This document shows, piece after piece, positions 1 through 8,534 of a DNA stretch of 64,000 nucleotides. The stretch spans positions 47,694-111,693 of the forward strand of contig JAEZHI010000025.1 in the NCBI GenBank assembly GCA_023436885.1, written 5' to 3'. The stretch comes from Pseudomonadota bacterium. Its GTDB lineage: Bacteria; Pseudomonadota; Alphaproteobacteria; Rhizobiales; Pleomorphomonadaceae. Within the stretch, counting starts at the first letter, position 1. Every line of letters begins with the position of its first letter. The notes beneath the pieces are model-generated. The model saw only the letters and a list, made by a program, of their open reading frames with translations, was not told the DNA's origin and ran no database searches. The translations under genes and the position numbers were made by a program.

Positions 1-84
1 GTCTATCGAGCCGACGATCCACCAGGACCGGCCGGCCGCTGGATGATCGAGCAGCTCAAACGCTGCCGGGAACGCGGGGAGTAG
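1..84 (+). CDS. C-terminal end of a protein cut by the window edge
   Basis: An open frame enters from the left edge and stops at a TAG at 82-84, giving only 27 residues that end in CRERGE. High GC at third codon positions and its position before a clear intergenic gap make it a believable gene tail. Too little is present to name a family. Confidence 0.5.
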   Translation, partial: VYRADDPPGPAGRWMIEQLKRCRERGE

Positions 85-214
85 GCCGGCGCGAGGTGTA
101 TTCCCTCCGGCGCCCCCTCGTTGCGCCCACTCGGCCCGCTCTATATGGTCGCGCTCCCGACGCGAGAGCGACCTTGCCGAGGGTCCATCACTCGACAAGA
201 CCCTTGGAGACCGC

Positions 215-643
215 ATGCGCAGCCTGCCCGACCGCATTCGCCACGTCATCAGCTTCGAGATCATCGGTCTCGCCCTGGTGACGCCGCTCGGCGCGCTGGC
301 CTTCGGTCAACCAATGCTGGACATCGGCGTGCTCTCGGCCATCGTGGCGGTGATCGCCACGCTGTGGAACCTTGTCTACAATTATCTCTTTGACATCGCA
401 CTGAAACGTGCGCGCGGCGGTACCGCCAAGGGCGCGGTGATGCGCGTCTTTCACGCCATCCTGTTCGAGCTCGGCCTGCTGGCGACGCTGATGCCCCTCA
501 TCGCCGCCTATCTCGGCATCTCGCTCTGGCAGGCATTGATGATGGATATTTCCTTTGCTATTTTTTACATGGTCTACGCATTTCTATTTAATCTGGTGTA
601 TGATCGAATCTTCCCGCTGCCAGAATGGCAGGGGCAATCCTGA
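215..643 (+). CDS. PACE-family (AceI-like) chlorhexidine/multidrug efflux protein
   Basis: A 142-residue integral membrane protein with four hydrophobic segments (about 12-32, 37-58, 80-102, 106-128) arranged as two similar halves. Each half carries the bacterial transmembrane pair pattern: an N-terminal RIRHVISFEI stretch, and WNLVYNYLFD in the first half matched by FNLVYDRIFP in the second. This is the signature of proton-coupled PACE transporters, which export chlorhexidine, acriflavine and polyamine-like compounds across the inner membrane. Length fits the family. It stands alone; two hairpins follow its stop (CTGATCGG...CCGATCAG, then CCCCGGG...CCCGGTGGGG). Family is confident, substrate is inference. 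Confidence 0.88.
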   Translation: MRSLPDRIRHVISFEIIGLALVTPLGALAFGQPMLDIGVLSAIVAVIATLWNLVYNYLFDIALKRARGGTAKGAVMRVFHAILFELGLLATLMPLIAAYLGISLWQALMMDISFAIFYMVYAFLFNLVYDRIFPLPEWQGQS

Positions 644-840
644 AGCATCCCACTTTCTGATCGGCTCCATGTTCCGATCAGCCCCGGGCAACCCGGTGGG
701 GGATAATGGATTGCAGCTTTACAACCTCGCCTTTGCCTTGAGGCTGGATCCCCGGTGGGTCGGCCCGGCGCACTCCCGGCTCGCGCGGACCTCCCCGCGC
801 GGCTGGCGTTCGCGCTGAAACCGTGATGACGAAGTCCTTC

Positions 841-860
841 GGGTGAAACGGCTTTCACCC
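841..860. promoter_or_regulatory. perfect 8-bp inverted repeat next to the Shine-Dalgarno region of the following oxidoreductase
   Basis: GGGTGAAA and TTTCACCC are separated by four bases and end just before the GGAGG at 862-866, about 22 bases before the ATG at 883. It could be an operator or an mRNA hairpin affecting ribosome access. No regulator gene lies next to it. Confidence 0.35.
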
Positions 861-882
861 TGGAGGCTTCGAGGAATTGAGC

Positions 883-1542
883 ATGACGCTAAACGTCCTT
901 CTGGCCGGTTCCACCGGCTTGGTCGGCGCCCTTGTTCGCACGCGGCTTGCCACGCGTGGCGATATCGATCTGATCAGCCTCGTCCGACGTGGCACGGACG
1001 CCACCGGCCATGAGGTGGATTTCGAACAGCTTTGCGCCACGCCCGGCGCACTCCTGAGCCCGCTTGCCCCCAATGGCCTCGATGTTGCGATCTCCTGTCT
1101 CGGCACCACCATCCGCGCCGCCGGCTCGGAACAGGCTATGTTCCGTATCGACCACGACTATGTGCTGGCCGTGGCAAGCGGCGCCCGATTGCTCGGCGCA
1201 CGCCAGTTCATCCTGGTGAGTTCGGTGGGGGCCGGCGGCCCTGGCTTCTACCTGCAAACCAAGGGTTCCATCGAGGCGGGGGTCAGTCAGCTCGGCTTCG
1301 ACCGGGTGGATATCGTCCGCCCCGGCGTGCTGGTCGGCCACCGCAGCGAGCGCCGGCCGCTGGAAGCCATCAGCCAGCGCGTGCTCACCGCGCTGGCGCC
1401 GCTGATGGGCGGCCCGTTGACCCGCTATGCCGCCGTGCCGGCCGAAACCGTGGCCGACGCCATCGTCACCCTGATCGGCCAGGCGGAACGCGGCCGCCAC
1501 GTGCATGAGAACGCGCACCTGCGCCAGCTCGACGCCGCCTGA
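883..1542 (+). CDS. NAD(P)-binding oxidoreductase (atypical SDR, HTATIP2/YbjT-like)
   Basis: A 219-residue Rossmann-fold protein. The N-terminus carries the dinucleotide loop GSTGLVG (residues about 9-15), followed by a basic LVRR at the end of the second strand, suggesting NADPH preference. A central ILVSSVGAGG strand and a downstream YLQTKGSIE give the modified Tyr/Lys arrangement of atypical SDRs. ATG 883 is chosen because GAGG at 871-874 sits eight bases upstream; an in-frame TTG at 877 would be too close to it. Members of this group act as redox sensors or quinone and sugar-nucleotide oxidoreductases; the substrate cannot be told. It is monocistronic. Confidence 0.8.
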   Translation: MTLNVLLAGSTGLVGALVRTRLATRGDIDLISLVRRGTDATGHEVDFEQLCATPGALLSPLAPNGLDVAISCLGTTIRAAGSEQAMFRIDHDYVLAVASGARLLGARQFILVSSVGAGGPGFYLQTKGSIEAGVSQLGFDRVDIVRPGVLVGHRSERRPLEAISQRVLTALAPLMGGPLTRYAAVPAETVADAIVTLIGQAERGRHVHENAHLRQLDAA

Positions 1543-2202
1543 GCGGCTGGAACAATCGGAGGAGCGTCGAGAGATCGAGACCGAAGGATCGACCTCTGGC
1601 GCGCCACCACCCGCCGCAAGACAAGAACCTGATTCGAGCCCTGGTGGCATCAACCGGCATGACAACGTTGGCGGGCAAGACACTGCCGCGCCAGCAACCG
1701 CTGCGGTAGCAAATTTCCTCACCTGTGACACTATCCGTAAAAAGTGTAGATGGCTTGCATTTCCCGCATACGTATAGTTGTCCAGCGGGTTAAGTTGCAT
1801 CCATTTTTCTGCTTATTTCTCAGTAGGATCGCGTCATAATCGACAACACAGTAAAGAAAAATATTAACTTTATCAATTACGCGAGCGCGTGCACGAATAC
1901 TTCTGAAGTCCTTTTGCGGATCAGCTCGTTAATGTCTTGTTAACCATAACGGCAGCAAGTTCCCCCCTCGAAAACAAGATTTCCGCTTCCACACACTGCT
2001 TGGTGTGACGCGCGCCCTTTGTCAGTTTTGGGCGCTTTTGAGCCCGTTGGTCGTTCCTTTCGGCGCGATCGGCGGAGGAGTGTTGAGCGCCATCTGAGAC
2101 ATCGGTCCATCTGCAACTGCGCGACGCGGAGCCACTCCGCGAACGCTCACCCGTGCCCTTTTCAAGTCAATCTTTCGTCGAACCAAGAAGGACGAAGATG
2201 AA
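1543..2202. other. 660-base intergenic region, AT-rich in its right half
   Basis: No convincing coding frame is present. The left 250 bases keep coding-like GC but contain only shadow frames. The stretch from about 1790 to 1980 is markedly AT-rich and holds the CtrA-type box listed separately. It is probably the long promoter and leader region of the chemoreceptor at 2203. Confidence 0.6.
1929..1943. promoter_or_regulatory. CtrA-type box TTAA-N7-TTAA upstream of the chemoreceptor
   Basis: TTAATGTCTTGTTAA matches the alphaproteobacterial CtrA consensus TTAA-N7-TTAA exactly and lies in the AT-rich promoter region 260 bases before the chemoreceptor start. CtrA commonly drives motility and chemotaxis genes in this class. 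No ctrA gene is in the window, so control is inferred. Confidence 0.5.
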
Positions 2203-3885
2203 ATGCTGAGCAACATGTCGATCGCTTACAAATTACTGATGGCATTCGGGGCGCTGATCCTGATCTCCGTCGCGCTCAACGTCTATATATTCACTAACAA
2301 GCAGGCGCTCGAACAGGCCGACGGCTGGACCGACCACACCTACAAGGTGCTGCAGCAGGCCGACGCCATGCAGGCGGCCATGGTCGACCAGGAAACCGGC
2401 TTTCGCGGCTTTCTCGTCACCGCCAATCCCGACAATCTCGGCCCCTACAAGTCCGGATATGCCAACTTTCAGGTTGCCTTCGACAAGCTCAGGACCCTGA
2501 CGGCCGACAATCCGGTGCAGCAGCGCCGCCTCGATCAGATCGCCTCGGCCGCCGATCAGTGGCGATCGGATGTCGCGGAAAAGGGGATCGGCCTGATGGG
2601 CGCCGATGCAACCCGGGAAGCTGCCCGCGACCTTGAGCGCGACGGCGCCGGCAAGAAGTCGATGGACGGCATACGCGCCATCGTCAAGGAACTGAAGGGC
2701 GCCGAGGAAGGCCTGCTTGGCGAGCGGGCGACGGCGCGCGACAACGCCTTCAGCTCCATCACCTGGTCGATCATCGCCGGCGGCGTGCTGATGGTCGCTT
2801 TCGCCGCCCTCGGCATCCTCGTCCTGAACGGCACCATTTCCTCCCCGATCAGGACCATCACCACCAGCATGAAGGCCATTGCCGGCGGCAAGCTTACCAC
2901 GGAGGTGCCCTACCTCCAGCGCAAGGATGAGGTGGGCATGATCGCCGACGCCCTGTCGAGTTTCCGCGACAGCCTCGCCGAAACCGAGCGCCTGCGCCAG
3001 CAGGCCATCGAGAGCGAGGCGAAGAACCGCGAGGACATGAACCGCGCCCGCCGCGAGATCGCCGATCAGTTCGAAAGCAAGATGGGCGCCCTGGCGGAAA
3101 GCTTCGCAAAATCGTCCAGCGAGGTGGCCGACGCCGCCAAGAACCTTTCGGCCACCGCCGAGGAGACCGCTCGCCAGGCGCAGGCCGTGGCCGGCGCTGC
3201 CGAGGAAGCGGCCGGAAATGTGCAGACCGTGGCAGCCGGCACCGAGGAACTCTCGACCTCCATTCAGGAGATCTCCAAGCAGGTCAGCCAGTCTTCCTCC
3301 ATCGCCCGCGACGCCGCGACCGAGGCCGAGACCAGCTCGCAGAACGTTCAGACGCTGTCGAACGCCGCCCAGCAGATCGGCGAAGTGGTGACGCTGATCA
3401 GCAACATTGCCGCTCAGACCAATCTCCTTGCCCTCAACGCCACCATCGAGGCGGCGCGAGCGGGCGACGCCGGCAAGGGCTTCGCGGTGGTCGCAGCGGA
3501 AGTCAAGCAGCTCGCCGACCAGACCGCCAAGGCAACCGACCAGATCGGCCGCAAGATCACGGAGATACAGGGGGCAACCGGCAACACGGTGGAGGCGATC
3601 TCCCGCATCGTCCGGACGGTGACCAGCATCCAGAACTCATCGTCGGCCATCGCCAGCGCTGTCGAGGAACAGGGCGCGGCGACCAGCGAGATCGCTCGCA
3701 ACACCCAGCTCGCCGCCACCGGCACCACCGACGTGACCAACAACATCTCCGGTGTCAGCACCGCGGCCGAGATGACCGGCGCCGCATCGACGCAACTGAT
3801 GACGCTGTCGGACCGGTTGAACGGTCAGTCGGCCACGCTGCAGAAGGAAGTGGCCAACTTCGTCGCCAACCTGCGCGCCGGTTGA
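2203..3885 (+). CDS. methyl-accepting chemotaxis protein with CHASE3 sensor domain
   Basis: A 560-residue chemoreceptor. TM1 is near 10-30. The periplasmic domain (about 35-180) carries DQETGFRGFLVT, the CHASE3 hallmark. TM2 is at 187-210, HAMP at about 210-265, and the cytoplasmic signalling coiled coil at 300-545. The conserved tip (AAQTNLLALNATIEAARAG, around 397-415) binds CheA/CheW. There is no C-terminal NWETF-type tether. ATG 2203 is chosen because AGAAGGA lies ten bases upstream; MSI at 2215 is an alternative. No che genes are nearby, so it is an orphan receptor feeding a remote array. Ligand unknown. A CtrA-type box upstream suggests cell-cycle or motility control. Confidence 0.95.
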   Translation: MLSNMSIAYKLLMAFGALILISVALNVYIFTNKQALEQADGWTDHTYKVLQQADAMQAAMVDQETGFRGFLVTANPDNLGPYKSGYANFQVAFDKLRTLTADNPVQQRRLDQIASAADQWRSDVAEKGIGLMGADATREAARDLERDGAGKKSMDGIRAIVKELKGAEEGLLGERATARDNAFSSITWSIIAGGVLMVAFAALGILVLNGTISSPIRTITTSMKAIAGGKLTTEVPYLQRKDEVGMIADALSSFRDSLAETERLRQQAIESEAKNREDMNRARREIADQFESKMGALAESFAKSSSEVADAAKNLSATAEETARQAQAVAGAAEEAAGNVQTVAAGTEELSTSIQEISKQVSQSSSIARDAATEAETSSQNVQTLSNAAQQIGEVVTLISNIAAQTNLLALNATIEAARAGDAGKGFAVVAAEVKQLADQTAKATDQIGRKITEIQGATGNTVEAISRIVRTVTSIQNSSSAIASAVEEQGAATSEIARNTQLAATGTTDVTNNISGVSTAAEMTGAASTQLMTLSDRLNGQSATLQKEVANFVANLRAG

Positions 3886-3960
3886 CCGGCCGGGCAAGCC
3901 CTGCGCCGTCGACCCCTCACCCTCCCGGGCTGACGGCCAGCCCGCCTCGCCGCCAATCTC

Positions 3961-4362
3961 TTACTCACCGGCGAGGCGGGTCCAGCCCATGTCCTTGCAG
4001 ACGATGCCGGCCAGCACGCAGCCGCGCACCGTCATCGACCGGTCGCTGACCTGCATGGTCAGGCGATAGGTGCGGTCGCGCTGCGGATCGAAGGCGGTGC
4101 CCGACCAGTGACCCGGGTTGTCGTCGGGCTGCACCTTCATCACCAGCTTGTCGCCGGCCTTCTCGCCCTTGGTACCCGCGCGGATCCAGGTGTTGGTGGC
4201 GCAGAGGGCCGTTCCGCAGCGCTCGACCTTCACCTTGGCCTTGCCGTCGCCGCGCGCCCAGAGCCCGAAGGGCGACGGATCGGACGCGGCGAGAACAGGC
4301 GTGGCAACCATCGAAACAAGCGCGGCGGCGGTCAGCGCGCCGAGGGGAAAGCGTGAAGCCAT
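3961..4362 (-). CDS. secreted DUF2147 domain protein
   Basis: A 133-residue protein with a clear Sec signal peptide (positively charged MASRF, hydrophobic core, cleavage near VLA-AS at about 25). The mature part starts with PFGLWARGDGKAKVKVERCG and continues with YRLTMQVSDRSMTVRGCVLAGIVCKDMGWTR, the pattern of DUF2147, a lipocalin-like periplasmic family. Four cysteines could form disulfides. Biochemical function is unknown. It is convergent with the upstream chemoreceptor and divergent from the EAL gene at 4536, sharing a 173-base intergenic region with it. Confidence 0.85.
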   Translation of the reverse strand: MASRFPLGALTAAALVSMVATPVLAASDPSPFGLWARGDGKAKVKVERCGTALCATNTWIRAGTKGEKAGDKLVMKVQPDDNPGHWSGTAFDPQRDRTYRLTMQVSDRSMTVRGCVLAGIVCKDMGWTRLAGE

Positions 4363-4535
4363 GATCCTTCTCCTCTTCGCTGGAGGTGCCCATAGATACG
4401 CACGAGGGGGGCGGTCGGTTCACGCGCGTCCTGAAAAAGGGGAGAGAAAGCTGCGACTTTACGGGTTGCACTTTACACCGCCGTAACTCCGACCCGGCTA
4501 AGTTTGGCGTCAACATTCGCCGCGAAGGATGCGCC

Positions 4536-5297
4536 ATGCAGAAAGGCTGCCAGGGTTGCCGGCTTGAGGGAGGGTTTGCCCTGCCCTTTTCCATGGCCTT
4601 TCAGCCGATCGTCGATACGCACGCCGGCAGGATATTCGGCCACGAGGCGCTGGTGCGTGGCATTCACGGCGAGAGCGCCGGCAGCGTTCTTTCCAACGTC
4701 GACGCCAGCAACCGCTACTGGTTCGACCAGCGCTGCCGCGTCCGGGCCATCGAGCTGGCAGCCGGCCTGTTCCCGAGGGGCGAAGACCTTCGTCTCTCGA
4801 TCAACTTCATGCCCAACGCCGTCTACGAGCCGCGCGCCTGCATCCGCCAGACGCTGGAAACCGCCGAGCGGGTGGGCTTCCCGCTCAGGGCGATCATCTT
4901 CGAATTCACCGAAAACGAGCCGCTCGACGCCAGCCACCTCCTCAGCATCCTGAAGACCTACAAGGAAATCGGCTTTTCAACCGCCATCGACGACTTCGGC
5001 GCCGGCTATGCCGGCCTCAATCTCCTGGCCAGCTTCCAGCCGGATATCGTCAAGCTCGACATGGACCTCATCCGCGGCATCGACCGCGACCCCGCCCGGC
5101 GCGCCATCGTCAAGAACCTCCTCCACATGCTCGACGATCTCGGCGTCACCCCGCTCTGCGAGGGGGTGGAGACGGAAGCCGAATTCACTGTCCTCGCCGA
5201 CCTCGGCGCCCACCTGTTCCAGGGTTACCTGTTCGGCAAACCGACCTTCGAGGCGCTGATGGGCTACCCCGAACCTGCCGCCTCGCTCTGCGCGTAA
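4536..5297 (+). CDS. stand-alone EAL-domain c-di-GMP phosphodiesterase
   Basis: A 253-residue protein that is almost entirely an EAL domain, predicted to hydrolyse cyclic di-GMP to pGpG in the cytoplasm. All metal and catalytic positions are visible: EALVR (the EAL signature), the Asn of SINFMP, the Glu of FTENE, both Asp of IDDFGAG, the Lys of VKLD and the Glu of CEGVE, so it should be active. The N-terminus has a CQGC pair ahead of MAFQPIVD, typical of a subgroup of short EAL proteins; metal or redox sensing there is speculative. ATG 4536 is preceded by GAAGGA at seven bases. Together with the GGDEF gene at 9370 it indicates local c-di-GMP control. Confidence 0.93.
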   Translation: MQKGCQGCRLEGGFALPFSMAFQPIVDTHAGRIFGHEALVRGIHGESAGSVLSNVDASNRYWFDQRCRVRAIELAAGLFPRGEDLRLSINFMPNAVYEPRACIRQTLETAERVGFPLRAIIFEFTENEPLDASHLLSILKTYKEIGFSTAIDDFGAGYAGLNLLASFQPDIVKLDMDLIRGIDRDPARRAIVKNLLHMLDDLGVTPLCEGVETEAEFTVLADLGAHLFQGYLFGKPTFEALMGYPEPAASLCA

Positions 5298-5546
5298 AGC
5301 CAGGGCGCCTGCATCCAGCGCAATCCGCAAGGGCATCGAAGCGCCAGAAGTGGCCTCGTCTTCCACCTGAAGACCGAGGGCCTTCTGTGAACACAATTCG
5401 CATAGTGCGCAATACCTATGCAAAGCATTAGTTAACATGTTGGTAGAATTTCGCGCGCCAATTTCCCCGCACGCTAAACGGTCGCCATGGATAATATGCA
5501 ACCGGATTAGCCACCATTACCGCCAAGGCTGGTTCAGGGGACGTAT

Positions 5547-7028
5547 ATGCTGTTCCATTCGCAAGAAAAGAACGGAATCTCGGCCAAGCTTGCTGCGCTT
5601 GACCGCGTTCAGGCTGTCATCGAATTCGACTTGGAAGGGAAAGTGCTCGCGGCGAACGACAATTTCCTGAAGACGCTCGGCTATTCCCTGAACGAGATAC
5701 TTGGCAAACACCATTCCATCTTCATCGACCCCGCAGAAGCCAAGGCGCCGGAATACAAGGAATTCTGGGCCCATCTTCGCAAGGGCGAATTCCACGCCGG
5801 GCAGTTCAGGCGTATCGCCAAGGGCGGCCGCGAAGTCTGGATCGAGGCCTCCTACAACCCGGTCTTCGACCGCGCCGGCCATCCCTATGGGGTGATCAAG
5901 TTCGCAACCGATATCACGACGCGACACCTCGCGGATATCGAGCGGGCCGGCCAGATCGCGGCCATCCGGAAAAGCCAGGCGGTCATCGAGTTCGATATGT
6001 CGGGCAAGATCCTCGACGCCAACGACAATTTTCTGATAGCGCTGGGCTATCAGCTGTCCGAGATCGTCGGCAAACACCATTCGATGCTCGTGGAGGCCAA
6101 GTTCCGGGAGTCGCCCGAATACGCTGCTTTCTGGGCCGCCCTCAGGCGCGGTGAGTTTCAGGCGGCGCAATTCAAGCGCATCGGCAAGGGCGGGCGCGAG
6201 GTCTGGATCCAGGCGAGCTACAATCCGATCCTCGATGGAGCCGGCCGGCCATACAAGGTCGTGAAGTTCGCCACCGACGTGACGGATCAAGTGTCGCTGC
6301 TCAACGAGCTGCGCGGCATCATTGAGAAGAATTTCGGAGAGATCGATCAGGCGATCGCCCATTCGACACAAGAAGCCGAAACGGCAATCGCTTCCGCCAG
6401 GGCGACAACGACCAATGTGCACACCATGGCGGCGGCGGCCGAGGAACTGGCAAACTCCGTTGCGGAAATTGCCGAGAGCATGAACAAGTCGCGATCGGCG
6501 ACCGAGACGGCGTTTGGTCAGGTGCGCACGGCCGGCGAACTCACCAAGAGCATGTCCGGTGCGGCCGCATCCATGAGCGGCATCCTCTCCCTGATTTCCA
6601 ACATAGCCGGCCAGATCAACCTGCTGGCTTTGAACGCTACGATCGAGTCGGCGCGGGCCGGCGAGGCCGGTCGCGGATTCGCCGTCGTGGCGCAAGAGGT
6701 CAAGAACCTCGCCAACCAGGCGGCCAAGGCCACCGAGCAGATCGGCACCGAGATCGGCGGCATTCAAGCGCTGTCGAACGATGTCGTTGGGGCTCTGGGT
6801 CTCATCGAGGCCTCCGTCGATACGATGCAGAACCATGTTGTGGGGACCGCGACCGCAGTCGAGCAGCAGAGCGTCGTGACCCGCGACATCTCGGCGAACA
6901 TGCAGACGACCGCCGATGCCGTAACGCATATCTCCAGCAGCATCGGAGCGATCGCCACGGCCATCTCGCGCGTGACGACAGCCGTCTCGACAACCAGAGA
7001 GGTGGCCACCAAGGTGCTCGCCCGCTGA
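5547..7028 (+). CDS. soluble chemoreceptor with two PAS domains (BdlA-like architecture)
   Basis: A 493-residue protein without membrane segments. Two tandem, similar PAS domains occupy about 15-130 and 145-255; both contain ANDNFL, GK-HHS and GG-REVWI. They are followed by a chemoreceptor signalling domain (about 290-480) with the tip sequence NLLALNATIESARAG. This is the architecture of Pseudomonas BdlA and of soluble redox or oxygen receptors; PAS domains often bind heme or FAD, but no ligand residue can be assigned. It lies 249 bases after the EAL gene in the same direction, and a link of the two in biofilm or motility control is plausible. No SD is obvious immediately before ATG 5547. 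Confidence 0.92.
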   Translation: MLFHSQEKNGISAKLAALDRVQAVIEFDLEGKVLAANDNFLKTLGYSLNEILGKHHSIFIDPAEAKAPEYKEFWAHLRKGEFHAGQFRRIAKGGREVWIEASYNPVFDRAGHPYGVIKFATDITTRHLADIERAGQIAAIRKSQAVIEFDMSGKILDANDNFLIALGYQLSEIVGKHHSMLVEAKFRESPEYAAFWAALRRGEFQAAQFKRIGKGGREVWIQASYNPILDGAGRPYKVVKFATDVTDQVSLLNELRGIIEKNFGEIDQAIAHSTQEAETAIASARATTTNVHTMAAAAEELANSVAEIAESMNKSRSATETAFGQVRTAGELTKSMSGAAASMSGILSLISNIAGQINLLALNATIESARAGEAGRGFAVVAQEVKNLANQAAKATEQIGTEIGGIQALSNDVVGALGLIEASVDTMQNHVVGTATAVEQQSVVTRDISANMQTTADAVTHISSSIGAIATAISRVTTAVSTTREVATKVLAR

Positions 7029-7043
7029 GCCGTTCCGGACTGC

Positions 7044-7125
7044 ATCTTGACAAAGAGATCGAGCTTTTCGGGTGAACCAGAATTCGCCGGAAAGCTCGAG
7101 ATCAATTTACAGGAGCACCCGCCAT
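7044..7125. repeat. copy of the dispersed CTAGAG-type intergenic repeat (degenerate)
   Basis: ACAAAGAGAT, GAGCTTTT, GGTGAACC, CCGGAAA and GAGCACCCGCC occur here in the same order and spacing as in the element at 20648-20716. The stem GAGCTTTT...AAAGCTC is kept, with sequence differences in between. It lies between the PAS chemoreceptor and the aldo/keto reductase. Confidence 0.7.
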
Positions 7126-7225
7126 CATTCATTTCTGCAGGTCGCGCTGCAATTCTGAAGGGTTCAAACGGCCCGCCGGCTGATCCATTTCAACGGCCAC
7201 ATCCATCGATCAAGGGAGTGGCTCC

Positions 7226-8209
7226 ATGGAAACCATCAAGCTCTGGAACGGCGTCACCGTGCCACGCTTCGGCCTCGGCACCTGGGCGGCCGGCGGCATG
7301 ATGATCTGGCCTGATGGCCCCTCGAGCTACGGCTCGATCTCGCGCGACGACGCCATCGCCGGCATCCGCGAGGCCTATGACATGGGCATCCGGATCTTCG
7401 ATACGGCCGCCGCCTATGGCGCCGGCAATGCCGAGCTGATCCTCGGCGAGGCGCTGGAAGACAAGTCCGACGTTGTGATCGTCACCAAATGCGGCTTCAC
7501 CGGCAATCCCGAGACCCGCGTGATCGACCCTGTCGATCTCAGCCCCGCCGCCATCCGCAAGGGTGTCGAAGGTTCGCTCAAGCGCCTGAAGCGACCGACA
7601 GTCGATGTCGTGCTGCTCCACCACAACGGCTTGGAGGTCACCAAGGCGCGGCCGGTATTCGATGCGCTGGAAGCCATGCGCAGCGAGGGCCTGATCGCCT
7701 GCTACGGATGGAGCTCCGACGCCGTGGACGGCATCGCCGCCGTAACGGACTATCCGGGCTTCAAGGTAGTCGAGCACGATCTCAACGTGTTCGACACGGC
7801 CGACGACATGCTGCACCTCGTCGAACAGCGCCAACTCTATTCGCTGGCGCGACTGCCGCTGGCCATGGGCCTTTTGAGCGGCAAGTACAGCAAGGGGGCA
7901 AGGCTTTCGGGAACCGACGTCCGCGCCAGCTCGGCCCCCTGGCTCAAATATTTCAAGGAGGGCGCCGCCAATGCGGACTATATCGGCCTGCTCGAACAGA
8001 TCGAGCCGCTCCTGACGGTAAATGGCAGGAGCCTATCGCAAGGCGCCCTCTCCTGGATCCTCGCCGCATCCGACCGAGCCATCCCCATCCCCGGCTTCAC
8101 CGCCACCACCCAGATCCGCGACAACTTCGGCGCGGTGACAGAGGGCAGGCTGCCGCCAGAGGTCATGGAGAAGGTGCGGAAGATCGTGAAGGAGAGAACG
8201 GGTGGCTGA
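7226..8209 (+). CDS. aldo/keto reductase
   Basis: A 327-residue TIM-barrel oxidoreductase of the AKR superfamily, NADPH-dependent. The catalytic tetrad is visible: Asp59 in IRIFDTAAAYG, Tyr64, Lys88 in VIVTKCGF and His132 in VVLLHHNG. The C-terminal PIPGFTATTQIRDNF provides the usual cofactor phosphate-binding loop. Length and motif spacing resemble the YajO/pyridoxal-reductase-like groups; the substrate is unknown. ATG 7226 follows GGGAG with suitable spacing. It is monocistronic, followed at once by a REPIN-like repeat that may end its transcript. Confidence 0.92.
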   Translation: METIKLWNGVTVPRFGLGTWAAGGMMIWPDGPSSYGSISRDDAIAGIREAYDMGIRIFDTAAAYGAGNAELILGEALEDKSDVVIVTKCGFTGNPETRVIDPVDLSPAAIRKGVEGSLKRLKRPTVDVVLLHHNGLEVTKARPVFDALEAMRSEGLIACYGWSSDAVDGIAAVTDYPGFKVVEHDLNVFDTADDMLHLVEQRQLYSLARLPLAMGLLSGKYSKGARLSGTDVRASSAPWLKYFKEGAANADYIGLLEQIEPLLTVNGRSLSQGALSWILAASDRAIPIPGFTATTQIRDNFGAVTEGRLPPEVMEKVRKIVKERTGG

Positions 8210-8260
8210 ATGGAAGCGATGTCGCCGGAGAGTATGATACGCCCTTCGGCGCCTTCTCGT

Positions 8261-8368
8261 CCTGAGGTCCTCGCTTTCGCAAGGATGACAGCCCTATAGT
8301 GGTGTGAGCGCTATCCGACTGTTCCGCTTATATAAATCTGTCATCCTTGCGAAAGCGAGGACCTCAGG
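8261..8368. repeat. REPIN-like inverted repeat, copy 1 (perfect 31-bp arms)
   Basis: The 31-base arms at 8261-8291 and 8338-8368 are exact reverse complements, separated by 46 AT-richer bases. Each arm runs from CCTGAGGTCC to GGATGACAG and holds its own small stem. The right flank (GGAGCAATCGGCCAATATAG) recurs at other copies. It fills most of the 325-base gap between the aldo/keto reductase and the PEBP gene and could act as a transcript end. Confidence 0.9.
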
Positions 8369-8534
8369 CAAAATGGAGCAATCGGCCAATATAGCCCCCC
8401 TCGCTCCACCGTTCCCAAACCACACTTAGCTCAAGCCCCTGATCGGATCGGGCGCATAACTGAGCAGCCCGGGCGCACGGCAACCTCTCCCGCCCCCTAT
8501 CCTTCTCTCCATCCTGAAGAGAAGGAACCATGTC

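Noticed and set aside
889..1800. Long minus-strand frame opposite the NAD(P)-binding oxidoreductase
   Set aside because: It is a mirror frame produced by high-GC codon bias; low-complexity composition, no domain, and the plus-strand gene has clear motifs.
2198..2209. ATG at 2198 as the chemoreceptor start
   Set aside because: It stops after three codons; the ATG at 2203 is in frame and better spaced from AGAAGGA.
5517..6929. 470-codon minus-strand frame opposite the PAS-PAS chemoreceptor
   Set aside because: Shadow of a real gene; composition rich in Arg, Gly, His and Leu without domains.
8261..8368. Repeat arms as a CRISPR array or phage attachment site
   Set aside because: The units are inverted rather than direct, occur as doublets at many places, and no cas or integrase gene is present.
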